From Lachnospiraceae bacterium (GTDB lineage Bacteria > Bacillota > Clostridia > Lachnospirales > Lachnospiraceae): a DNA stretch of 6,394 bases. The stretch is from assembly GCA_900766925.1 (NCBI GenBank), contig CAAFXG010000313.1, positions 1 through 6,394 of the forward strand, given 5' to 3'. This document shows, in pieces, positions 1 through 5,075 of this stretch. How positions within the stretch are numbered: position 1 is the stretch's first letter; every line of letters starts with the position of its first letter. The translations under genes and the position numbers were made by a program. The notes under the pieces are model-generated. The model saw only the letters and a program-made list of their open reading frames with translations. It ran no database searches and was not told the origin of the DNA.

Positions 1-102
1 AGCTATAATTATGCAATTTTGCAAATGCGAAAAACTGAGGATTTATGGCAAAAAGCAGTTTTGTGTGAGAAGTTGCATATATTGGCGGTTAAGTTGCTCT
101 AA
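1..102 (+). CDS. C-terminal end of an unidentified protein (5' end outside the window)
   Basis: The first 33 codons of the window are open in frame 1 and stop at TAA 100-102. The translation ends in a Leu/Lys/Glu-rich stretch that looks like an amphipathic helix (key residues W16, K18, K24, L25, I27, L28, K31, L32, L33). The composition is protein-like, and the frame runs in from the left edge without a stop. A hairpin terminator follows about 95 bases downstream, as expected for the end of a transcription unit on this strand. I do not recognise the family. Because the piece is so short, it could also be chance or another decayed fragment like those further right. Confidence 0.4.
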   Translation, partial: SYNYAILQMRKTEDLWQKAVLCEKLHILAVKLL

Positions 103-122
103 AAACAAATATTAAAATATTG

Positions 123-130
123 TAGATTTG
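123..130 (+). promoter_or_regulatory. Possible Bacteroidetes -7 promoter box (TAGATTTG)
   Basis: TAGATTTG matches the Bacteroidetes -7 consensus TAnnTTTG exactly. No clear TTTG -33 box is visible 19-21 bases upstream, which weakens the call. An ATG lies 28 bases downstream (159-161), a spacing like that of the ATPase promoter in this window. That frame stops after four codons (TAA 171-173). The box could be the leftover start of a lost gene, the promoter of a short RNA ending at the 196-228 hairpin, or chance in AT-rich DNA. Confidence 0.25.
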
Positions 131-195
131 CACTTGATAATTGAATCCGCGCCTTTCGATGGAAGATATGTAATCCACTACTGTCATCATTACAA

Positions 196-228
196 AAATA
201 GGCCTGGAAAAATCCGAGCCTATTTCTT
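196..228. terminator. Bidirectional hairpin terminator
   Basis: The arms AAATAGGC (196-203) and GCCTATTT (218-225) pair perfectly. Inside them GGA (206-208) pairs with TCC (213-215) around an AAAA loop, separated from the outer stem by a C-A mismatch and a U-G pair. On the + strand the stem runs into TTTCTTT; on the - strand it runs into TTTTTGTA. It can therefore end transcription of the gene stopping at 102 and of the - strand ATPase unit, whose last frame stops at 245. A second GCCTATTT at 243-250 could pair with the same left arm. Confidence 0.6.
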
Positions 229-244
229 TAATGAGGCATTGCGC

Positions 245-457
245 CTATTTTTTTGCGTTATTCATAGCCCCCCAAAACAAATCATCCATAGTCACCTCAT
301 TCTGAACCATGTTCCAGTATTCATTATGTGATACCCCGAAGGTGGTGAGCATAGTGAAATACATATTTCCGCTGGGAATAGCATATTTCTCATATAATCC
401 GATGATTTTTTTATTCCCTAAACTGATATCCCTTAGATATTTCTCGCCTTTAACCAT
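245..457 (-). pseudogene. C-terminal tail of a second ATPase/nuclease-type protein, fused to the 3' end of the intact ATPase gene
   Basis: This is a 70-codon frame, ATG at 457 and TAG at 245-247. Its last third (about residues 36-64) carries a pattern I associate with the extreme C-terminus of Bacteroidetes PF01637-type ATPases that have a C-terminal nuclease-like domain: TTFGV, then N-E-Y, then VQNEVTMDDLF. Such tails belong to proteins of several hundred residues, so this is most likely the stump of a gene whose front was removed. It overlaps the last 25 bases of the intact ATPase in another frame. The frame stays open upstream of the ATG but stops resembling the family there. Translation by reinitiation after the ATPase stop is possible, so a small real protein cannot be excluded. 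The family match is from memory of the motif, not from a search. Confidence 0.5.
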
Positions 458-1572
458 ATAGCCAACAAAGGGTCGGCAATTGAGTATTTGCCCTCTGACT
501 TGGTTATCATGTCGTATTCCAACAATTTGCGCGCTGCCGACTGGACAGAGCTTGGCGACTTCATCCTATGACTGTTGACAAAAGAGGCCGAAGTGATGTT
601 CTTTACGGGGGATGACTCGTTGTTGATGGCATACAACAGTTCTTTCTGAGCCTCGGTGATAAATGATAGTTGTTCGCGTAATCGGGAATCACACTCCATG
701 ACATAGCCGTCGATGAGTCTTCTCACGGTATCAACATCACATACATTACCATGAGGCGTCGTATTGAATGCATCTTTCATGATACGCTGCACATATAACG
801 TCACACCGAGGAATGTGTCGTATGCCAAATGAACTGCCTCTTCCTCTATGCCCTTACCTGCCCGTTGGAAATTATCAACGGCGAAGTTGGTATATATGTC
901 TCTTCCGATAGGCAAAAGACTGATTGTCCGTGCAGACATGAAAAATGGACGCTTCTCTGAAAAGAACATTTCCTCCATCAACCGTCTCTGACTTCCTGAA
1001 AATACAAAGGTGGCATTGCTTATGTTTTGGATATGGCTACGCAATAGTGCCTCGACATTCTTCTCGGAGTATTTCGTTATTTGTTGGAATTCGTCAATCA
1101 CAACCACACATCTACGATCGGCTTTCTCAATATATGAGAATATCTCTCCAAGGGTGTAATCCGGTCGTGTGATGTCACCAAGACGAATATCGAAAGTTGG
1201 AGTGTTTTGCACAGGGTCATAACCAAAACTTGCTTGAAGTGACAGTAATGTAGAAGCGAATAGTTTCATCATCCTGCTGCTACGTGTGGCAAGTGTGTCG
1301 AAAACGGCTGTACCGAGCACTTGCACAAACTCACGGAAGGAACTCGTATGCAGTATATCCACAGAAATCACTGCATATTCCTTAGCGAATTCCTTCTTGT
1401 CGAAACAATGCTCCACGAGTTTTGTCTTACCCATTCTTCTCTGGGACATAAGAACCACATGTTCTTGGCTCCCGACAAATCTTATCAGCATCTCGCTTTC
1501 ATTTTCGCGATCGCAGAAATATCTGTCGGGAATCTTCCCCGATACTATAAAAGGATTGACTATTGCATTCAT
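433..1572 (-). CDS. P-loop ATPase of the PF01637-like (STAND/AAA-type) family, ATP-binding protein
   Basis: This is an intact cytoplasmic 379-residue ATPase. The N-terminal region NPF...YFCDRENE (6-25) is typical of the Bacteroidetes members. Walker A is SQRRMGKT (43-50), with K49 and T50 as the phosphate-binding pair; Ser in place of the first Gly is, from memory, common in this group. Walker B is CVVVIDE (155-161), with D160 and the catalytic-type E161. The sensor-1 region is FVFSGS (189-194), followed by the MEEMFF segment and PF at 209-210. Residues about 300-377 look like a winged helix, ending in a typical 'YSIADPLL...WL' strand. There is no signal peptide or membrane segment. The start is well placed: ATG is 26 bases from a -7 box. 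Length is as expected for members without a nuclease domain. No partner gene survives beside it. Its cellular role is unknown; DNA binding is inferred from the C-terminal fold only. Confidence 0.85.
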   Translation of the reverse strand: MNAIVNPFIVSGKIPDRYFCDRENESEMLIRFVGSQEHVVLMSQRRMGKTKLVEHCFDKKEFAKEYAVISVDILHTSSFREFVQVLGTAVFDTLATRSSRMMKLFASTLLSLQASFGYDPVQNTPTFDIRLGDITRPDYTLGEIFSYIEKADRRCVVVIDEFQQITKYSEKNVEALLRSHIQNISNATFVFSGSQRRLMEEMFFSEKRPFFMSARTISLLPIGRDIYTNFAVDNFQRAGKGIEEEAVHLAYDTFLGVTLYVQRIMKDAFNTTPHGNVCDVDTVRRLIDGYVMECDSRLREQLSFITEAQKELLYAINNESSPVKNITSASFVNSHRMKSPSSVQSAARKLLEYDMITKSEGKYSIADPLLAIWLKARNI

Positions 1573-1598
1573 ACGCCCATATTTTCTTTATTTCGACG

Positions 1599-1606
1599 CA
1601 AAGATA
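1599..1606 (-). promoter_or_regulatory. -7 promoter box of the ATPase gene (TATCTTTG)
   Basis: Read on the - strand, TATCTTTG is a perfect match to the Bacteroidetes -7 consensus TAnnTTTG, and it ends 26 bases before the ATPase ATG at 1572. That implies a short leader of roughly 15-20 bases, common in this phylum. The -33 region has only TGTG/GTTT-like matches at about 1619-1626, at shorter than ideal spacing. Upstream lie a GCAT-TTT-ATGC inverted repeat (1628-1638) and an A/T-tract palindrome (1639-1656), which could modulate it. No Shine-Dalgarno-like site precedes the ATG. Confidence 0.6.
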
Positions 1607-1638
1607 CAAAGTTTTTCGTAAACACAGGCATTTTATGC

Positions 1639-1656
1639 AAAAAAAATATTTTTTTT
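1639..1656. repeat. Perfect A-tract/T-tract palindrome upstream of the ATPase promoter
   Basis: Eight A, then TA, then eight T form a perfect 18-base palindrome; one further T follows. It sits about 33-50 bases upstream of the -7 box on the - strand, where UP-element-like or bent A-tract DNA can raise promoter activity or bind nucleoid proteins. It lies in the about 175-base gap between the ATPase start and the + strand gene remnant at 1748. No GC stem is attached, so it does not look like an intrinsic terminator. Its function is inferred from position only. Confidence 0.35.
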
Positions 1657-1722
1657 TAAATAATTTAGCGTTGGTTGCCCGTTGCTAAGGACAACTACAA
1701 CACGTCGGATGAGGTGAGCAAG

Positions 1723-1737
1723 ACATTTTGAAAATGT
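1723..1737. repeat. 15-base inverted repeat ACATTTTGAAAATGT
   Basis: Two perfect 7-base arms flank a central G, a form typical of a dimeric regulator's operator. The repeat lies 10 bases upstream of the ATG at 1748 that begins the AAA_14/DUF4143 remnant. It also contains the stop codon (TGA 1729-1731) of a 20-codon open stretch (1669-1728) that reads as protein-like at its end, with residues D-E-V-S-K before the stop, but which I cannot identify. An operator is one explanation. Chance in AT-rich DNA is another. Confidence 0.25.
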
Positions 1738-1747
1738 AGGATAGTAT

Positions 1748-1885
1748 ATGGAAAGAACTGTATTACAACCACTTATCTCTTGGAAAAATAGCGATGATAG
1801 AAAACCGCTTATTCTGATAAGATATTCCATGCTGCCCTACAAAGAACAGGGGCAACTTACCTGCATACCTTTATATATGGCGTGA
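1748..1885 (+). pseudogene. AAA_14/DUF4143-type ATPase reduced to its first and last codons by an internal deletion
   Basis: ATG 1748 to TGA 1883-1885 encodes 45 residues. Residues 1-24 start MERT..L..L..WKN and continue with DDRKPLILI, as in Bacteroidetes AAA_14/DUF4143 ATPases, where the Walker A loop (G.RQVGKT type) comes next. Here the sequence jumps to residues 25-45, R-Y-S-M-L-P-Y-K-E-Q-G then IPLYMA, which resembles the extreme C-terminus of the same family. About 350 or more codons that normally lie between are absent, yet the frame is kept. The product cannot bind ATP. Family assignment of both ends is from motif memory, and the two ends could come from different paralogues. No convincing promoter precedes it; ACATTTTG at 1723-1730 is a poor -7 match. 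Confidence 0.6.
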
Positions 1886-1895
1886 TAATAGTTTT

Positions 1896-2685
1896 GTGAG
1901 ATATTCATCCGCCACCTTTTTTATAGATGGAGAGAGAAGACATGATAAATGTGTATCAACTTTTTCACGAGAACTATTTGCCGACCTCTCCATATCGAAA
2001 TGCCCATCGTTTGAGGAACATCTGAATAAATATCTTGTCATGTTCATAGATATGTCAAAAATGGTATCTATGTTTAAGGACAGGGAAAATATTGTTGATT
2101 TAACGCAAGACATACTAATTGAAGAACTTCTTGGTCTTTATCCCAATATCAATAGTGACATGGCTTCGCAGCATATTCAAGGACATCAATTCCTCTCGCA
2201 TATTTGCAGGTGTGTATATGACGGGAATTTTCCCCGTCAAAAAATATAAGACAGAGTCGGCATTGAACAATTTCTGGGAATATTCGATGATAGGCCCAGG
2301 AGAAATGTCGTCTTTCTTTGGATTCACCCCTGAGGAAGTGGAGGCATTGTGCCGACAATATGGAATGGATTATTCAGAATTGGCTACATGGTATGACGGA
2401 TATACAATCGGCAATGAGCCATCAATATTCAATCCCAGTTCGGTGATAAAGGCCACACAGCGTCACCGTTGCTCCAGTTATTGGTCGGCCACCGGCTCAT
2501 ACGACCAAGTGGCCAGCTATATAGACATGAACATCGAAGGTCTGGATGACATTATCAACATGTTGGCAGGTGGAAGATGTCATGTGGATATAACAGGTTT
2601 CGCAAATGACATGCATGAAGTTCACACCAAACAGATAAAAATACCCGGGGGAAATTCCCTCGGGTATTTTTTAAATGCTGCCTAA
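1896..2685 (+). pseudogene. Broken AAA-ATPase_like (PF09820-type) gene lacking Walker A, Walker B and the C-terminal nuclease domain
   Basis: Two frames are needed. The first, from about 1896 to 2160, gives the segment S-F-E-E-H-L-N-K-Y followed by FIDM and a D-R-E-N-I-V helix, as found after the Walker A region in this family. The second, from about 2161 to 2640, gives LRSIFKD, FAGVYMTGI, KKYKTESALNNF, EYSMIGPG, FGFTPEEVEALC and WYDGY, all hallmarks of PF09820 proteins. The stretch that should lie between, with the hhhhDEWD Walker B, is missing, and the frame changes at 2150-2163. The 5' end with the P-loop is gone. After NDMHEV at about 2610-2627 the similarity stops and the frame runs through the terminator to TAA 2683-2685. 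The PD-(D/E)XK (DUF1703/PF08011-type) domain usual at the C-terminus is absent. The locus is dead as an ATPase. A short protein from the second frame (ATG 2119) is possible but unlikely to function. Confidence 0.8.
2637..2672. terminator. Strong bidirectional intrinsic terminator
   Basis: The arms AAAAATACCCG (2637-2647) and CGGGTATTTTT (2661-2671) pair perfectly. The stem continues inward with a G-U pair and GGGA against TCCC, closing on a small A/T loop. The + strand ends in six T and the - strand in five T. It lies between the + strand pseudogene and the 3' end of the - strand lipoprotein gene (stop 2682-2684), so it serves convergent transcription from both sides. The pseudogene's second frame reads straight through it, showing that its natural 3' end was replaced. 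Confidence 0.85.
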
Positions 2686-3689
2686 TGGTTTAAAAAATAC
2701 TGAGCACTACTAAAAAATACGCATGGTTCAGATTTATGAACATAGAAAAAACATTTGGATGCCATTAATGTCTCCTTTTCGTTATAAATAGTATAGTCAC
2801 CCAATGTTTCATCCAAATAAAATTTGCTTTTTATTTCATTCTCGACATAACTTAATTTCAACATAGAATCATAGATTACAAGTATTCTAAATACCTGATT
2901 TGTACTCTTGTCATAACTAAATGAAACAGCTACCGCATTAGGGTCACTTGTGGGATTAAGATATTGTGCTGTTATTACTCCATCAGCTAATTCTTCCACT
3001 TTCGTCGCTATGCCATATTTTGCAATAATACCGTCGAAATTAGTGTCAATTTCTGAAATATGTTGTTCTACACCAGAGTTAACAACAATCTTGACAGCAA
3101 CAATTTTGCTGTCAGATTTTGCAACAACATAAGTCGTTCCTCCAGAAATCCCCATTACGCTCCCATCTGAGTTTACTGTCGCAATATTCTCATTTACTGA
3201 CTTTACAGTTTCAGGTTTGATATTTCCGGATGAGAAATAGTTAATATTAAAAGTTTCTCCAATATTGCAATAATGCTTTTCAACGACCTTCCAATATTTA
3301 TAATTCACATTGGTTGCCTTGTTACGAAAAGTAAGAGAGTTGTTGTCAGACTCCATTATTTCATACTCCATTGTATAAATACTACCACTAATGTCCGAAT
3401 GGGCATTAAACCTTATGGATTTTGAATCTTCAAAAAAGGTCCAATTTCCACTTATACTATCCATCACCTCAGCTTTTTTTGATGGATTATTGTAAGAATA
3501 AATCTTTATTGAATGGTCAAACGTATTTATCTTCATTTCTTCTGCATAGCTATTGCTATTTTCATCAAGACAATACCATTCACCATCAATAACATTAATA
3601 TCAAAAGTTTGTTTGGATTGTGGATTAGTATCATCTCCGCACGCCATAAGCGTGAGGAGAATGAACATATAAATTAATATCTTTTTCAT
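2682..3689 (-). CDS. Lipoprotein with lipocalin-like, BIG2-like and C-terminal alpha/beta modules (smaller paralogue)
   Basis: This is a 335-residue envelope lipoprotein of unknown function. The signal peptide is MKKILI plus a hydrophobic core, with lipobox L14-M15-A16-C17; G-D-D after the cysteine fits the acidic lipoprotein export signal of Bacteroidetes, so surface exposure is likely. Residues about 33-138 look like a lipocalin-type beta domain (GEWYC near 36-40, then repeated strands). Residues 142-205 are a BIG2-like Ig fold (V..N..IA.V...G.V.GIS.G...V.A). Residues 209-325 form a module starting I-I-A-K-Y-G, shared with the upstream protein. An in-frame ATG 102 bases upstream (3791) is rejected because it would bury the signal peptide. 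The chosen ATG overlaps the upstream stop as ATGA, so translation is probably coupled. The gene is last in its operon, 10 bases from the terminator. Confidence 0.8.
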   Translation of the reverse strand: MKKILIYMFILLTLMACGDDTNPQSKQTFDINVIDGEWYCLDENSNSYAEEMKINTFDHSIKIYSYNNPSKKAEVMDSISGNWTFFEDSKSIRFNAHSDISGSIYTMEYEIMESDNNSLTFRNKATNVNYKYWKVVEKHYCNIGETFNINYFSSGNIKPETVKSVNENIATVNSDGSVMGISGGTTYVVAKSDSKIVAVKIVVNSGVEQHISEIDTNFDGIIAKYGIATKVEELADGVITAQYLNPTSDPNAVAVSFSYDKSTNQVFRILVIYDSMLKLSYVENEIKSKFYLDETLGDYTIYNEKETLMASKCFFYVHKSEPCVFFSSAQYFLNH

Positions 3690-5056
3690 TGTTTCAAAGT
3701 TGCTATGTATGAAATTACAGTTCTGCCATCTTCTTCTAAAAATTTCACAAATACTCGTGGATTCATATTCCACCAATCTTCTTGGATGCAATATCCCATT
3801 TCATCTAAATAGTAATAGTATTGCTGATACCAAGGCTCAATATCCGATTGTTTTACGCCTTCTAGGCATGTAACTTTTATTGATTTAATAAAACCAGTTA
3901 TCGGGTCAAATAACACACTCATTTTATCATAGTAAACGTTGTTGATATTTATTATCACAAATCCTTCTTCTCTTAACTCGTCAGTTAGTTCTAAGCCAAG
4001 AGAAGCAATAAAGTCATCAATGTTTAAATAAATACCATCATCTATCAGTTCTGTTACAGAATTCCTTCTCAAATAAACCACTTGCAATGTCGCTTCATCA
4101 ATTTTTATGGTTACATCTCCATCTTTATATATTGAAATTCCGTTATCTGAATATTGTAGGTTGTATGTTCTATCAAAAGTCTTCTTCGCATTTTCTATAC
4201 TTTCAGCAGACCAGTATTGAACTCTAATAAAATTAACATTTTTACGAATATCAAGGAAGTAAACGATAGAGTTGATTTCACCATCGCCAGGGAAATATGT
4301 AATCTCTGTTTGTGTGCTATTCTCGAAATATTTATTTCCGTATTTTTCTTCCACTTGCTTTCTGGAAAGAGTGAGATCATCGGCAAAGTTATCGATTAGG
4401 TTGTTCCCATCGACTACAGTTACCCTATAAGTAACGGATCCTTCTTTTGAATTAGCAGTAACAAAAGCTTTGCCCCTCTTGATGGCAGTTAATTTTCCTG
4501 TTTTATCTACAGAAACCACCCTTGTGTCAGAAGACTCAAAGGATATAGGGATGAAATTATTGTCGTTAATCACAACGTTGGTACTTCCTCCTAAATTGAC
4601 ATTGATGCTGCCGACAATCCTTGAATATTTCTCTTCTGAATATTCAGATTTCTGAATCATAGTATATGAGTCAAGGTAAGTGATTTTTACGTCAGATGTA
4701 TATGAAGAACCAGATGCATCGTTAATTTTTAACGATAAAATATCTCCGTTCAATGTGTATGTTGAAGTGATATTATCTATATAATTTAACCTCTCACTAA
4801 TACATGCATAAACAGATTCAAGTGAATACTCACCATTTTCCTTAAATGAATAAGTACCATAATAAGTCTTTTCGGACGTACTCATATTACAGAACCATTC
4901 TCCAATAATAGTAGGTTCTGCAGGAGTTACTATAGGTGTATCTCCACCCTCTTCTCCTGTGATATCTGTATTAGATGACTTATCACAAGAAGAGAGATTA
5001 ACTAAAGTTGCTATCGCAACAAAAGTCACAATAATAATACTTTTAATCTTTTCCAT
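3686..5056 (-). CDS. Lipoprotein with lipocalin-like and BIG2-like domains and two C-terminal modules (larger paralogue)
   Basis: This is a 456-residue lipoprotein of unknown function. Signal peptide residues 1-23 end in lipobox L21-S22-S23-C24, followed by an acidic residue and a low-complexity Ser/Thr/Glu/Gly/Pro linker to about 47. Residues 48-147 are lipocalin-like (IGEWFC at 51-56, then a Y.G.Y.F...G.Y run). Residues 150-216 are a BIG2-like domain (SSDTRVVSVD, GKLTAI..G.A.VTA). Residues 219-330 are a module with a V-E-E-K-Y-G helix, a strand with F-L-D, I-R-V-Q-Y, and a final ISIYKDG. Residues 343-453 look like a second, divergent copy (LFDPITG, IKSIKV, WYQQYYYYL). Its overall order matches the downstream lipoprotein, so duplication is likely. 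The ATG at 5056 lies 19 bases after the barrel gene's stop, with no visible Shine-Dalgarno site. The gene is AT-rich. A role with the barrel protein is inferred from the operon. Confidence 0.85.
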   Translation of the reverse strand: MEKIKSIIIVTFVAIATLVNLSSCDKSSNTDITGEEGGDTPIVTPAEPTIIGEWFCNMSTSEKTYYGTYSFKENGEYSLESVYACISERLNYIDNITSTYTLNGDILSLKINDASGSSYTSDVKITYLDSYTMIQKSEYSEEKYSRIVGSINVNLGGSTNVVINDNNFIPISFESSDTRVVSVDKTGKLTAIKRGKAFVTANSKEGSVTYRVTVVDGNNLIDNFADDLTLSRKQVEEKYGNKYFENSTQTEITYFPGDGEINSIVYFLDIRKNVNFIRVQYWSAESIENAKKTFDRTYNLQYSDNGISIYKDGDVTIKIDEATLQVVYLRRNSVTELIDDGIYLNIDDFIASLGLELTDELREEGFVIININNVYYDKMSVLFDPITGFIKSIKVTCLEGVKQSDIEPWYQQYYYYLDEMGYCIQEDWWNMNPRVFVKFLEEDGRTVISYIATLKQ

Positions 5057-5075
5057 AATTAAATACTTTTGATTA

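Noticed and set aside
128..331. 67-codon + strand frame with a TTG start
   Set aside because: It runs through the terminator hairpin and the antisense of the ATPase tail. Its composition (His- and Ile-rich) has no family-like pattern.
1628..1657. Possible intrinsic terminator made of the GCAT-TTT-ATGC repeat and the adjoining A/T tracts
   Set aside because: The stem is only four pairs. On the + strand it is followed by A rather than T, and on the - strand the T-tract lies before it, so the terminator geometry is wrong.
1286..1659. Two overlapping + strand frames of about 111 codons opposite the ATPase start
   Set aside because: They are antisense to the well-supported ATPase coding sequence and its promoter; they are Ser/Phe/Cys-rich shadows with no motif.
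1669..1731. 20-codon + strand open stretch ending in D-E-V-S-K-T-F before TGA
   Set aside because: It reads as protein-like and might be the tail of another lost gene, but it is too short and unrecognised to list as a gene.
1633..1830. 65-codon - strand frame across the gap and the AAA_14 remnant
   Set aside because: It lies opposite the recognisable + strand remnant, ends in the A/T tract and has no family pattern.
1871..2113. 80-codon - strand frame opposite the PF09820 pseudogene
   Set aside because: The + strand carries the recognised family motifs; the antisense frame shows none.
2119..2250. The ATG at 2119 as a true start of a 188-residue protein
   Set aside because: Family similarity in that frame begins only at about 2161. 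The preceding codons are out-of-frame sequence of the same pseudogene, so this is not a native N-terminus.
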